Assembly (NCBI RefSeq): GCF_023333595.1
Contig: NZ_JAIQZM010000018.1
Coordinates: 1-64,000, forward strand
Source: Argonema galeatum A003/A1
Lineage (GTDB): Bacteria; Cyanobacteriota; Cyanobacteriia; Cyanobacteriales; Aerosakkonemataceae
Length of the DNA: 64,000 nt
Direction: 5' to 3'
A program made the position numbers and the translations under genes. Positions within the stretch are counted from its first letter, which is position 1, and each line of letters opens with the position of its first letter. The notes beneath the pieces were generated by a model. It worked only from the letters and a program-made list of their open reading frames with translations, searched no databases and had not been told where the DNA came from. Below are positions 9,087 through 18,351 of this stretch, one piece after another.

Positions 9087-9173
9087 TTAGTAATTTCAAG
9101 ATTGAAAAATTCAAGCTTGAATTTTTCAATCTAAAATTTCAAATTCTCTTCACCTATCAGCAATTAACTAACT

Positions 9174-10310
9174 ATGTTCGATTACCTAATTGTCGGAGCG
9201 GGATTCTCTGGAAGCGTCCTTGCAGAGAGACTTGCCACTCAACTTGGCAAAAAAATTCTCATTGTTGATACTCGCAATCACATCGGCGGGAATGCCTACG
9301 ACCATTATGATGATGCCGGTATTCTCGTGCATAAATACGGCCCGCACATCTTTCACACCAACTCCCGCGAAGTATTCGAGTATCTCTCGAACTTCACCGA
9401 GTGGCGACAATACGAGCATCGCGTACTTGCCAGCGTGGATGGTCAGCTACTGCCAATTCCGATTAACCTCGATACTGTCAATAAGCTTTACGGGCTCAAT
9501 CTTAACTCATTCGAGTTGACCAAGTTTTTCGAGTCGGTAGCTGAACCAAAAGAATATATCCGCACCTCAGAAGATGTAGTTGTCAGCAAAGTGGGTCGGG
9601 AACTCTACGAGAAGTTTTTCCGCAACTACACTCGCAAGCAATGGGGTATGGACCCCTCTGAACTGGACAAGTCTGTGATCGCCCGCGTGCCAACCCGGAC
9701 GAACCGGGACGATCGATATTTCACGGACTCGTATCAGGCAATGCCGCTACACGGCTATACCCGAATGTTCGAGAAGATGTTGTCTCATCCGAACATCAAG
9801 GTGATGCTCAACACCGATTACCGGGAGATTCAGGATGTGATTCCGTATCGGGAAATGGTGTATACAGGGCCAGTTGATGCCTTCTTCGATTACCGCTTCG
9901 GGAAGTTACCTTATCGATCGCTGGAATTTAAGCACGAAACGCACAATACACCGACGTATCAACCAGCGCCAGTGGTGAACTATCCTAACGAACATCCATA
10001 CACCCGCGTTACGGAGTTCAAGTATCTGACGGGACAGTCACACGGGAAAACTAGCATTGTCTACGAGTTGCCGCGTGCTGAGGGAGACCCTTACTACCCT
10101 GTACCGCGCCCAGAAAATGCCGAAATCTACAAGAAATACAAGGCGTTGGCTGAAGCAACTCCCCATGTGCATTTCGTGGGACGGTTGGCGACGTACAAGT
10201 ATTACAATATGGATCAGGTTGTGGCTCAGGCTCTCACAATGTACTCTAACCTAATCGCACGTAGCACTTTGGAGCAGCATATCGAGAACGGTCATGCTCT
10301 GACCGTTTAG
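9174..10310 (+). CDS. glf: UDP-galactopyranose mutase
   Basis: FAD enzyme that interconverts UDP-galactopyranose and UDP-galactofuranose, the donor for galactofuranose in surface glycans. The N terminus has the FAD-binding Rossmann motif MFDYLIVGAGFSGSVLAERL; further family marks are HKYGPHIFHT (about residues 53-62), KQWGMDP and the C-terminal FVGRLATYKYYNMDQVVAQAL. The 378-residue length is normal for the bacterial class. It lies 87 bp after a glycosyltransferase on the same strand and is followed by a terminator-like hairpin, so the two genes may form a unit. UDP-galactose could come from the galactose genes at 18.5-21.9 kb. Confidence 0.97.
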   Translation: MFDYLIVGAGFSGSVLAERLATQLGKKILIVDTRNHIGGNAYDHYDDAGILVHKYGPHIFHTNSREVFEYLSNFTEWRQYEHRVLASVDGQLLPIPINLDTVNKLYGLNLNSFELTKFFESVAEPKEYIRTSEDVVVSKVGRELYEKFFRNYTRKQWGMDPSELDKSVIARVPTRTNRDDRYFTDSYQAMPLHGYTRMFEKMLSHPNIKVMLNTDYREIQDVIPYREMVYTGPVDAFFDYRFGKLPYRSLEFKHETHNTPTYQPAPVVNYPNEHPYTRVTEFKYLTGQSHGKTSIVYELPRAEGDPYYPVPRPENAEIYKKYKALAEATPHVHFVGRLATYKYYNMDQVVAQALTMYSNLIARSTLEQHIENGHALTV

Positions 10311-10331
10311 AACGCTGGTTCGGCAATAAAT

Positions 10332-10373
10332 AAGGGAAAACAAAAAGGTATTGCTCCTTTGTGTTTTCCTTTT
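10332..10373 (+). terminator. Terminator-like hairpin after glf
   Basis: AAGGGAAAACAAAAAGG (10332-10348) pairs with CCTTTGTGTTTTCCTTTT across a 7-base loop; 15 of 17 positions pair and one more is a G-U wobble. T-rich sequence follows. Position directly after glf fits intrinsic termination. Confidence 0.7.
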
Positions 10374-10423
10374 TGCATTAAAACATTCTTGCATAAAAAG
10401 GACATTCAGGGAGTAATAAACTG

Positions 10424-11224
10424 ATGTATATTTTTAAGCAAACACGCTTATCGCACCCGACGCGATCGCCCATTAACGAATCCTCGACAAAAGCCATAGA
10501 GCCAATCAAGCCTCTACTGCCCGATCGAAAAACCATAGACAGCAGTAGAGTAATCCACCATAAAGCAGCAATAGAGATGCAGTATACCGATCCTGAAATA
10601 TCCTCTTATTCTCAAGCTAATGCTAGCGACATGGCTGTTTTAAATCGCTCAAATCGCGGTCGTATTGCTATTTTTATAGATGGCTCGAATTTATTTTATG
10701 CAGCTTTAGAACTAGGCATTGAAATTGACTACCTCAAACTTCTTTGCTATTTAACTAATGGTTCTCCGCTGTTGCGCTGTTTATTTTACACCGGAGTAGA
10801 TCCGACGAATGAAAAGCAGCAGGGTTTTTTGCACTGGATGCGTCGTCACGGCTACCGCGTGATTAGTAGAGATATAATCCAGCTTCCAGACGGCTCTAAA
10901 AAAGGTAATCTGGACGTGGAAATTGCTGTAGATATGGTAACTTTGGCCGAATACTACGATACTGCCATCTTAGTCAGCGGTGATGGAGATCTAGCCTATG
11001 CCGTTAATGCAGTTAGTTACCGAGGCGCGCGGGTTGAAGTCCTTGGTCTGCGGTCTATGACTAGCGAAATCTTGCTGAATGTTGCTGACAGTTACATTGA
11101 TTTGGATGCCATTAAAGAAGATGTGCGAAAGACTCCGGCAACAGGCTATTATTACCGATCTTTCTCTGGCATTCAGGTAGAAGAACAAATAAGCGATGGT
11201 AATCTGCCAAATAGTTTTGACTGA
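10424..11224 (+). CDS. NYN-domain (LabA/DUF88) protein
   Basis: A PIN-like NYN domain protein of the LabA/DUF88 family, predicted to bind or cleave RNA with a metal-dependent acidic site; LabA itself affects clock output in Synechococcus. The domain covers about residues 78-230: IFIDGSNLFYAAL, GNLDVEIAVDM and LVSGDGDLAYAV supply the conserved aspartates, and GARVEVLG is typical. Residues 1-75 form a variable polar extension; a start at an internal Met (MQYTDP or MAVLNR) is possible, but the first ATG has AGGGAG upstream. No neighbour obviously shares its function. Confidence 0.88.
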   Translation: MYIFKQTRLSHPTRSPINESSTKAIEPIKPLLPDRKTIDSSRVIHHKAAIEMQYTDPEISSYSQANASDMAVLNRSNRGRIAIFIDGSNLFYAALELGIEIDYLKLLCYLTNGSPLLRCLFYTGVDPTNEKQQGFLHWMRRHGYRVISRDIIQLPDGSKKGNLDVEIAVDMVTLAEYYDTAILVSGDGDLAYAVNAVSYRGARVEVLGLRSMTSEILLNVADSYIDLDAIKEDVRKTPATGYYYRSFSGIQVEEQISDGNLPNSFD

Positions 11225-11295
11225 GTTATGATATCAAATTTAATAGTGCGCCAAAAGATGACCAAAAATGTTTATAAAATTAGGAATTTAACAAT

Positions 11296-11697
11296 CTACA
11301 AGTTTTCCTCATTTACCTGAGACTGCGTTGACATTGCTACGGTATCTCCTGGCTGGGATGGCCATCGGACACTCAAAATAGTAGAATCTTCCTCAGCCAA
11401 CCAACAATGAGACACACCAGGAGACCAGAGAACATAATCTCCTTCGCGGGATAGTACAACTTCTCGATCGGGAAACTGAACGCGGAATCGTCCTTTAATA
11501 AGAATGGAAAGTGTGGTTGCTTGGGCGTTCATTCCCCACTGAGATCTACCCTCTCCGGCTGGGTGAACTCCCCATTTCACTTCTAGATCTGAGGTTGAAC
11601 GGGGATCGTCGGTCGGAGTTACAAAATGACCGATGAACCAACCCCAGCGACTCGCACCTTCAATATCGGCGTTTCCAAAGACAATTTTAGCTTGCAT
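11296..11697 (-). CDS. Small cupin-domain protein
   Basis: A 133-residue single-domain protein with the features of a cupin beta barrel: HPAGEGRSQWGMNAQATTLSILIKG (in pieces), FRVQFPDREVVLSREGDYVLWSPGVSHCWLAEED, ending a strand with TILSVRWPS. The SPGVSHCW block corresponds to cupin motif 2; the first motif lacks the usual His pair, so metal binding is uncertain. Function unknown; such proteins often bind small ligands or act in signalling. Convergent with the NYN gene and divergent from the STAS gene. Confidence 0.75.
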   Translation of the reverse strand: MQAKIVFGNADIEGASRWGWFIGHFVTPTDDPRSTSDLEVKWGVHPAGEGRSQWGMNAQATTLSILIKGRFRVQFPDREVVLSREGDYVLWSPGVSHCWLAEEDSTILSVRWPSQPGDTVAMSTQSQVNEENL

Positions 11698-11985
11698 TTA
11701 CTAATTCAACTATCGAAAGGCTAGTTCATTTCTACCAAAAGAATAGGTTTAATGCTAACTGAGTTTGTGTTCCTGAATACAAAATAATCTTAAAAGCAGT
11801 TTAGGATTTATATTTTCTGAATAGCATTGTCAAATTAATGTTTATAGAATACTACTTTTGTATGCAGACCCATGCCTACAGATAGAGGAATGGATATAAC
11901 AGGAATGATAGATTTTAAAAGAAGGGCTACTCAACGTAAATTAGCCGAAATCGAAAAACTATTACTACTTATTGAGGTTTGGGAT

Positions 11986-12312
11986 ATGAGTCAGGTTGTT
12001 AAAGTTGTCCAGTATCCTGATGTTTTGGACAGCAATATGGCTACTCAGTTTCATCAAGAAATCGAGGATGTTGTCAAGGCTGGTGCCAATATTGTTTTGC
12101 TGGATTTGAAGAATCTAACATCTATTACCAGTTCTGGATTAATGGTTTTAGTGGAAGCATTCAAATTGATTCGATCCGCTGGCTGTAACTTGTTCATCTG
12201 CTCTTTGAACGAGCAGGTCAGAATATTATTTGAACTTACCGGCTTGGATCTGGTCTTTCAAGTTTTTGCTAGTCTGGATGAATTTAATAGCAGAATGCTG
12301 CTAAAAAAATAG
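11986..12312 (+). CDS. STAS-domain anti-sigma-factor antagonist
   Basis: A single STAS domain of about 108 residues, as in SpoIIAA-type anti-anti-sigma factors that bind a serine-kinase anti-sigma partner. Key features are NIVLLDLKNLTSITSSGLMVLVEA, where the serines after TSIT are the predicted phosphorylation site, and NLFICSLNEQVRILFELTGLDLVFQVF in the C-terminal half. I chose the ATG at 11986 because GAGG lies 9 bp upstream; the frame is open further back to an ATG at 11872 without a Shine-Dalgarno, adding 38 unlike-family residues. No partner kinase or phosphatase is adjacent. Confidence 0.87.
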   Translation: MSQVVKVVQYPDVLDSNMATQFHQEIEDVVKAGANIVLLDLKNLTSITSSGLMVLVEAFKLIRSAGCNLFICSLNEQVRILFELTGLDLVFQVFASLDEFNSRMLLKK

Positions 12313-12352
12313 GTCTCTGGTCAATTTTAGGATTTAGCCAGCCGACCAAATG

Positions 12353-12457
12353 TATAGCAAAGTGATAAAGGCTTAGTGCTTCGGCTTTAGTAAAAACACA
12401 GTCCCCGTCTTGCTTTGAGCGTTTAATACTGTCCTAACCGATGTGACTGTGGCTATA
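12353..12457. repeat. Repeat family 3, copy 1
   Basis: Begins TATAGCAAAGTG and ends TGACTGTGGCTATA, so the ends are short inverted repeats. The body contains GTGCTTCGGCTTTAGTA, AACACAGTC, CTTGCTTTGAGC and TACTGTCCTAACC. Shares all of these with copy 2. Confidence 0.85.
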
Positions 12458-12663
12458 AAAGCCAAAAACCTGAAATAGTAATAACTTTTCTAAGCTCTAA
12501 GCTGTATCTGTATAGCAGCTTGGAGCTTACTTGTTTTGAGGTCAAGCCATCTAAACGATCGCTAAAACCACATTGTAGCGGTTCTTATATGAGTCCAAGG
12601 CTGCTTCTGGGGACTGCGAGAAAGCGAGGAAAGGGGGAACTATATTTGCTCAAAACGAAACTG

Positions 12664-12755
12664 CTATAGCAAAGTGCTTCGGCTTTAGTACAAACACAGT
12701 CGCTTCCTTGCTTTAAGCGATCGATACTGTCCTAACCTATGTGACTGTGGCTATA
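12664..12755. repeat. Repeat family 3, copy 2
   Basis: Same order of blocks as copy 1: TATAGCAAAGTGCTTCGGC, ACAAACACAGTCGCTTCC, GATACTGTCCTAACC and TGTGACTGTGGCTATA. Ends are inverted repeats of each other over about 7 bp. Partial copies lie at 7165-7220 and, inverted, at 45371-45420. Confidence 0.85.
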
Positions 12756-12896
12756 TTAAGAAAAAAACTAGCTTAAAAACGGACTCATCACTAAGAATTA
12801 CGATTCTGTAAGGCTTAAAATTTTTTTCAAATAATTTACCAAAAATAGTTACAGCTCGGATACCAATGGGTAAGATAGAGATATAACCTATGGTAG

Positions 12897-14846
12897 ATGT
12901 CTCTTATGAACACTTTTGGTAAGTGGCTTGAAGATTGTTATGTGAAAAATCCCACCGATCGCAACAACGGCGCTGTTGTTTCCCAGCCTGAAACAGCTTA
13001 TCCGCGTCCGCAGTTAGAGCGGGCCAACTGGATTTGCCTAAACGGCCTTTGGAGCTTTACTTTTGACGATCGGGGAAGATTTACAAAACCCACTGATATT
13101 CCTAACTGGACTCATACAATTGAAGTTCCCTTCGCTCCGGAATCTGCCAAGAGCGGTATAGGCGACAGGGGTTTTCACCCGAACTGCTGGTACGAACGCG
13201 AATTTGAGGTAGACAAAGGTGAAGGTCGGGTGCTACTGCACTTCGGGGCTGTAGACTATCACGCCCGCGTGTGGGTCAACGGTCAATTTATGGCGGAACA
13301 TGAAGGCGGATACACCCCTTTCAGCATCGATATTACACCTGTATTGAATGAAAATGGGCCGCAGAAAGTCACAGTCTGGGCGCAGGACGACCCGCACGAT
13401 TTAGCCAAGCCCCGTGGAAAGCAGGATTGGCAGCTCGAACCGCACAGTATTTGGTATCCGCGTACCAGCGGTATCTGGCAGACGGTTTGGGCTGAGGTTG
13501 TTCCCAGCACTTATATTGATCGTATACGCTGGACGCCGCATTTCGATCGCTGGGAAATTGGCTTTGAAGCTTTTGTTGCGGGCGCACTGGACGATGGTAT
13601 CCAAATAAAAGTCAAACTGACAGTTGGCTGCCAACTGCTGGTGAACGATACCTACGAAGTGATCAACGGCGAGATCCACCGACGCATCGCACTTTCTGAC
13701 CCTGGTATCGACGACTACCGTAACGAGTTGTTGTGGAGTCCCGAAAAACCAACTTTAATAGATGTAAAGGTGCAACTGTGGCATAATGACACTCTACTTG
13801 ATGAAGTAAAGTCTTATACAGCAATGCGGACGGTGAGTATACAGCGCGATCGCTTCATGCTCAACGGGCATCCCTACTATCTGCGCCTAGTTCTAGACCA
13901 AGGCTACTGGCCCGACACGCTGACTACCGCGCCCTCAGATGAGGCACTGCGGCAGGATGTCGAGCTAGTCAAAGCAATGGGCTTCAACGGTGTCCGCAAG
14001 CACCAAAAAATTGAAGATCCTCGCTTCTTGTACTGGGCGGATGTACTCGGTCTGATGGTCTGGGAAGAAATGCCCAGCGCCTATCGATTCACTCCCAAAG
14101 CCGTAGAAAGGATCACCAAAGAATGGACTGAGGTAATCCAGCGGGATTCCAGCCACCCGTGCATCGTGGTGTGGGTGCCCTTCAACGAATCTTGGGGAGT
14201 TCCCGACCTGACGGCGACGGCGGCTCACCGTAACTATGTCCAAGCACTCTACCACTTGACCAAAACCCTAGACCCGACTCGTCCGGTGATTGGCAACGAC
14301 GGCTGGGAGAGTACGGCAACTGACATCATTGGTATCCACGACTACGGAGTTCACGATCGCAACAAGGCCAAGAGCTTAGCAAAGCGCTACGGGCCTCAAG
14401 TTAACATAACGGAACTCTTCGATCGCCGCCGTCCGGGAGGTCGCGTCCTGACGCTGGATGGTTATCCTCATAGCGGACAGCCAGTAATGCTCACCGAGTT
14501 TGGTGGGATAGCCTATGCCGCAAGGGAAACCCCCAATGCTGACAAAATCTGGGGATACGCGCAATTTTCAAATGTCTCGGAGTTGCAAAAGAACTATACC
14601 GCCTTGCTAAATGGGGTCAACAAGGTGGAAATGTTCAGCGGCTTTTGCTACACGCAGCTAACGGATACCTTCCAGGAAGCTAACGGTCTATTGTATGCCG
14701 ATCGCACGCCGAAGTTTTCTATTGAGGCGATTAAAGCAGCAACTCTTGGCTGGACTACCGAAGAGGAAGATGCACTACCAGAAGCCCATGAAGCAAAATG
14801 GTCAGAAGTTGACCTTTTGAAAGCTAATGGGAATGGGAATGGGTAA
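12897..14846 (+). CDS. Glycoside hydrolase family 2 (beta-galactosidase/glucuronidase type)
   Basis: Retaining exo-glycosidase of family GH2, probably acting on beta-galactosides or beta-glucuronides. The 649 residues comprise the N-terminal sugar-binding jelly roll (LNGLWSFTFDDRG, WYEREFEV, VNGQFMAEHEGGYTPF), the immunoglobulin-like middle domain and a TIM barrel. In the barrel the acid/base is Glu431 (PFNESWG) and the nucleophile Glu534 (MLTEFGG). No signal peptide is evident, so it is likely cytosolic. The C terminus ends in an NGNGNG tail produced by a short GGGAAT repeat. A second glycosidase follows and UDP-galactose genes flank it. Specificity is not determined by the sequence alone. 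Confidence 0.93.
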   Translation: MSLMNTFGKWLEDCYVKNPTDRNNGAVVSQPETAYPRPQLERANWICLNGLWSFTFDDRGRFTKPTDIPNWTHTIEVPFAPESAKSGIGDRGFHPNCWYEREFEVDKGEGRVLLHFGAVDYHARVWVNGQFMAEHEGGYTPFSIDITPVLNENGPQKVTVWAQDDPHDLAKPRGKQDWQLEPHSIWYPRTSGIWQTVWAEVVPSTYIDRIRWTPHFDRWEIGFEAFVAGALDDGIQIKVKLTVGCQLLVNDTYEVINGEIHRRIALSDPGIDDYRNELLWSPEKPTLIDVKVQLWHNDTLLDEVKSYTAMRTVSIQRDRFMLNGHPYYLRLVLDQGYWPDTLTTAPSDEALRQDVELVKAMGFNGVRKHQKIEDPRFLYWADVLGLMVWEEMPSAYRFTPKAVERITKEWTEVIQRDSSHPCIVVWVPFNESWGVPDLTATAAHRNYVQALYHLTKTLDPTRPVIGNDGWESTATDIIGIHDYGVHDRNKAKSLAKRYGPQVNITELFDRRRPGGRVLTLDGYPHSGQPVMLTEFGGIAYAARETPNADKIWGYAQFSNVSELQKNYTALLNGVNKVEMFSGFCYTQLTDTFQEANGLLYADRTPKFSIEAIKAATLGWTTEEEDALPEAHEAKWSEVDLLKANGNGNG

Positions 14847-14962
14847 TGGGAAAAGTTAAGGGGAAAGGGGTATTTTCCCTTAACTTTTCCCCCTCCCTTC
14901 TTCCCCACCACCTACTGCCTACTACCCCTGACCGATTACCAATTACCAATTACCAATTACCG

Positions 14963-16084
14963 ATGAGCATCTTTGAGAGTTTTTTTATCGGTGGCTTTGA
15001 ATGTTCCACCCATCGCTTGCCATCCGGAAAACGTCTAGACGTAGTTGCAGCCACCGGACACGATAAGTTTCTTGCCGCCGACTACAAACGTTTACAAGAG
15101 CAAGGTATATTAACTGTTCGCGAAGGCATTCGCTGGCACCTGATCGAGCCGACACCTGGCAAGTACGACTTTTCCAGCGTGCTGCCCACGATCCGCACAG
15201 CGCGGGACATGGGTATGCAGGTAATCTGGGATCTCTTCCACTACGGATGGCCTGATGATATTGATATCTTCAGTCCAGCTTTTATCGAACGTTTTGAACG
15301 TATGGTGCTTGCCTTTATGGAAGTGCTAAGTAGCGAAACTGACACAGTACCTTTTATTTGCCCTGTCAACGAGATTTCATTCGTTTCTTGGGCGGGTGGC
15401 GATGCAGCTTATATCAATCCGTTTTGCAAAAAACGGGGGGATGAACTAAAAGCACAATTGGTGCGATCGGCGATCGCAGCCATAGAAGCAGTCTGGCATA
15501 TTAATCCTAGTGCCAGAATTGTCCATATTGACCCGGCAATCAATATTATTGCCGATCCCAAAAAATTGAAAGATCGTATTCTTGCGGAGGACTACCGCTT
15601 ATCCCAGTACCAAGGATGGGATATGCTGGCTGGGCGTCAACGACACGAACTGGGCGGTAAGGAAAAATATCTGGATATTATTGGGGTAAATTATTACGAT
15701 CGCAACCAGTGGATTCACAATCAAGACCCCATGAAGCTGGACGACCCCCTGTATACCCCCTTCAGGTATATGTTACAGGAGGTTTACGAACGTTACGAAC
15801 GCCCTCTGTTTATAGCTGAAACGGGGACTGAGGATAATTTTCGTCCTACATGGTTTAACTATGTATGCAGTGAGGTAGTCGCCGCCATTCAGATGGGTAT
15901 TCCCATTGATGGCCTGTGCTTGTATCCAATTGTTAACCATCCGGGTTGGGATGACGATCGCCACTGCCACAACGGCCTTTGGGATTATCCTAACGAGGTA
16001 GGCGATCGCGAAATCTACCAACCTTTAGCACGAGAGTTGCAATACCAAAGACAGCAAATTGAGCCAATGCTGAGCAAGAGTTAG
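14963..16084 (+). CDS. Clan GH-A glycoside hydrolase (GH1-like)
   Basis: A 373-residue (beta/alpha)8 barrel hydrolase related to GH1/GH5-type enzymes. Catalytic pair by motif: acid/base Glu137 in CPVNEISF and nucleophile Glu286 in FIAETGTED; ILTVREGIRWHLIEPTPGKYDF and IIGVNYYDRNQW are further barrel-family marks. I chose the ATG at 14963. The frame is open back to 14846, overlapping the GH2 stop, but those codons come from STRR-type DNA (ATTACCAATTACC repeats) and look unlike protein. It follows the GH2 gene on the same strand and probably cooperates with it in glycan turnover. Confidence 0.88.
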   Translation: MSIFESFFIGGFECSTHRLPSGKRLDVVAATGHDKFLAADYKRLQEQGILTVREGIRWHLIEPTPGKYDFSSVLPTIRTARDMGMQVIWDLFHYGWPDDIDIFSPAFIERFERMVLAFMEVLSSETDTVPFICPVNEISFVSWAGGDAAYINPFCKKRGDELKAQLVRSAIAAIEAVWHINPSARIVHIDPAINIIADPKKLKDRILAEDYRLSQYQGWDMLAGRQRHELGGKEKYLDIIGVNYYDRNQWIHNQDPMKLDDPLYTPFRYMLQEVYERYERPLFIAETGTEDNFRPTWFNYVCSEVVAAIQMGIPIDGLCLYPIVNHPGWDDDRHCHNGLWDYPNEVGDREIYQPLARELQYQRQQIEPMLSKS

Positions 16085-16105
16085 GACAAACCCTTAAAAA
16101 ACTTG

Positions 16106-17575
16106 ATGGATGCAGTTATCATGACGGAGTTCATAGTTGTTTTGGAAGATTACGAAGGGCGTATAGCACCAATGCGCGATCGCCTCAACGAGTCTTTCTC
16201 AAAATGGTCGCACGTATTCTTCGACAATGCCCCGGATATGATAGAGTGGCTCTCAAACCACTTGCACGACTGCATCCTCATCAGTCTCGATCACGATCTA
16301 GGCCCCAACAGAAAACATAATGGGGAAGTATTTGACCCTGGAATTGGTCGTGATGTAGTAGATTATTTAGCATCAAAACCTGCACAATGCCCTGTAATTA
16401 TTCACTCTTCCAACAATATTGCTGCCATTGGGATGGAAATGGCTCTCAGTTACGGCCATTGGACAGCTGAAAGAGTGATTCCCTTCCCTAACTTGGAATG
16501 GATTGACAGCGATTGGGCTGTTGCGATCGCCAGATTATTGAAAACCAAAAATATAGAAAATCTGAATGAACCGGATATTTTAAATTTGATGGGTACAGCG
16601 ATCGCTGACAAAATTCGTGGTATTATTTACGGTCAAGCAATTGGCGATGCTTTGGGTTTAGGGACAGAAGGTTTATCAAAATCCCAAGTTGCAGAATATT
16701 ATCCAAATGGATTAAGGCGGTATAGTGAAATTGTGCGCGATCGGTATCGTTCGGCGTGGGTAGTAGGCGATTGGACAGATGATACCGATCAAATGTTGTG
16801 TATTCTAGATAGTCTTGTAGAAAAACAGCAAGTCGATGTCTTAGATATCGGACTGCGTTTTTATAAATGGGCATCCGCCGCTAATCCCGGCATTGGGAGA
16901 ACAACTTACGAAGTGCTTTTTTCCCGCCATTTTTTCCAACCTGATGTTTATCGAAACTATTATATAGCAGCCCAAAAATTCTGGGAAGATTCCGAGCAAC
17001 AAGCAGCTGCCAATGGTGGCGTAATGAGAACATCTGTATTAGGAATTTGGGAATATCCTTTTCCCGAAAAAGTGAAACAAAATGCAGAGCAAGTTTGCCA
17101 AATAACTCACTATGACCCCCGCTGCGTTGGCTCATCTGTTGCGGTTAGTTTAGCAATTAGTTACCTATTGCGCGGTCATCTTAATATTGAAGATATGATT
17201 CAAGAAATAGCACTAGAAGTAGCACCCTATTCTCCTTTAATTCAGGAGTATTTTGACAAAGCAGCAACAGAATCATTGGATGCACTTTCACTAGGGGAAG
17301 CAAACAAAATGGGGTATACTCTCAAAACAATGGCAGCAGGATTTTGGGCGCTGACTCACGCCGCTTCTTATGAAGATGGGGTGCTGCAAATTATCCATGA
17401 AGGCGGAGACGCAGACACCAATGCAGCCGTTGCTGGTGCGTTATTAGGAGCAAGGTTTGGATATTCTAGCATTCCGCAACAGTGGTTAGAGGAGTTGGCA
17501 TATAAGCAACAACTGGATAGAAAAGTAGAGCAACTAATTCCTCTAGTTCAACAGTGGGAAACTACAGACTGCTAA
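16106..17575 (+). CDS. cREC receiver-like domain fused to ADP-ribosylglycohydrolase
   Basis: Two domains. Residues about 5-140 match the cyclic-phosphate-processing receiver-like domain (cREC): VVLEDYEGRI at the start, ISLDHDLGPN with LDHDL at 61-65, and IIHSSN with His100. Residues about 165-485 are an ADP-ribosylglycohydrolase (ARH) fold: DKIRGIIYGQAIGDALG, the metal-binding GDWTDDTDQM with Thr224-Asp225-Asp226, and the second metal site EGGDADTNAAVAGALLGA. The ARH part removes ADP-ribose from modified targets; cREC is predicted, from genome-context work on RNA repair, to process cyclic phosphates. The ATG at 16106 is used; a TTG just before and an ATG at 16121 are alternatives. No RNA ligase lies next to it. 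Confidence 0.9.
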   Translation: MDAVIMTEFIVVLEDYEGRIAPMRDRLNESFSKWSHVFFDNAPDMIEWLSNHLHDCILISLDHDLGPNRKHNGEVFDPGIGRDVVDYLASKPAQCPVIIHSSNNIAAIGMEMALSYGHWTAERVIPFPNLEWIDSDWAVAIARLLKTKNIENLNEPDILNLMGTAIADKIRGIIYGQAIGDALGLGTEGLSKSQVAEYYPNGLRRYSEIVRDRYRSAWVVGDWTDDTDQMLCILDSLVEKQQVDVLDIGLRFYKWASAANPGIGRTTYEVLFSRHFFQPDVYRNYYIAAQKFWEDSEQQAAANGGVMRTSVLGIWEYPFPEKVKQNAEQVCQITHYDPRCVGSSVAVSLAISYLLRGHLNIEDMIQEIALEVAPYSPLIQEYFDKAATESLDALSLGEANKMGYTLKTMAAGFWALTHAASYEDGVLQIIHEGGDADTNAAVAGALLGARFGYSSIPQQWLEELAYKQQLDRKVEQLIPLVQQWETTDC

Positions 17576-17589
17576 TAGCTAATGGTAGG

Positions 17590-17623
17590 GTAGGTTGGGT
17601 TGAGGTAATGAAACCCAACCTAC
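17590..17623. repeat. GTAGGTTGGGTT hairpin between convergent genes
   Basis: GTAGGTTGGGTT (17590-17601) pairs perfectly with AACCCAACCTAC (17612-17623) across a 10-base loop. A related larger palindrome is at 34862-34927 and a fragment near 36410. It lies between two convergent genes and may help end both transcripts, although no long T-run follows. Confidence 0.8.
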
Positions 17624-17628
17624 TATGT

Positions 17629-18351
17629 CTAACTATGGACAAAAAGCGGCAAATTATAAAGGAAGTGATTAAACTGGCATGATATTACTGGCTTTTCTGC
17701 CTCCATAGTTTCATCAGGCATGATAGTTTTATCCAGCTTTGCACCAGTAAGATTGGTATTATGAAGGGTTGCCCCGCGCAAGTCAGCCCCCGTTAAATTG
17801 GCACCGCTCAAATTTGCCCAACTTAGATCTGCACCAGTCAAGTTAGCTTGAGTTAAATTAGCTTCTCCTAGCCTCGCCCCCCATAGTTTTGCTCCACTCA
17901 GATTGGCGGCGAAAAGATTTGCTCCAATCAGCGATGCTTCAATCAATTTCGCTTCGGTTAAGTCAGCTTCGCTCAAATCTGCTTCGCATAGAGACGCTGC
18001 CCATAGGTTAGCTTTATATAGTTTAGCCTTCCACAAGGAAGCCGAACAGAAATTAGCTTGCATCAAATCAGCTTCATTCAGCTTTGCTTTAAATAGATTT
18101 GCCTCCCGAAAGTCTGTTTCGCGGGCATAAGATAGAGATAAATTGGCATAACTTAAGTCGGCGTAATTGAGTATGGTTCCATTAAGATAGGCTTGGGAAA
18201 AATTTACTTGAATAAGTATGCTTCCACTAAAATTGGCTTCTTGAAAATTAAAGCCACTAAAGTCGGCGTTATTTAAGTTGGTGCTACTCAAGTTAATACG
18301 GTTGAAAGATTTCTCAGATGTGATATTATTCAGTAAAGCTGTTTTATCCAT
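17629..18351 (-). CDS. Pentapeptide-repeat protein
   Basis: A 240-residue protein made almost wholly of A(D/N)LXX pentapeptides from about residue 25 to 215 (for example ANLTQANLTGADLSWANLSG), which should fold as a right-handed quadrilateral beta helix. No signal peptide is seen, so it is probably cytosolic. Such proteins are numerous in cyanobacteria and mostly of unknown role; a few mimic DNA to inhibit gyrase, which cannot be inferred here. Divergently transcribed from galT. Confidence 0.93.
   Translation of the reverse strand: MDKTALLNNITSEKSFNRINLSSTNLNNADFSGFNFQEANFSGSILIQVNFSQAYLNGTILNYADLSYANLSLSYARETDFREANLFKAKLNEADLMQANFCSASLWKAKLYKANLWAASLCEADLSEADLTEAKLIEASLIGANLFAANLSGAKLWGARLGEANLTQANLTGADLSWANLSGANLTGADLRGATLHNTNLTGAKLDKTIMPDETMEAEKPVISCQFNHFLYNLPLFVHS

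Larger units (their letters stand above)
12313..12896. other. Intergenic, 584 bp, two copies of repeat family 3
   Basis: Two related elements (listed separately) occupy much of this gap. Between them is AAGCTCTAAGCTGTATCTGTATAG-type sequence with a short inverted repeat (AGCTCTAAGCT and AGCTTGGAGCT) near 12494-12530. No gene is seen. Confidence 0.7.

Noticed and set aside
14846-14962. N-terminal extension of the GH-A hydrolase overlapping the GH2 stop
   Set aside because: The codons come from ATTACCAATTACC-type tandem repeats and give sequence unlike the family; the ATG at 14963 gives the expected start.
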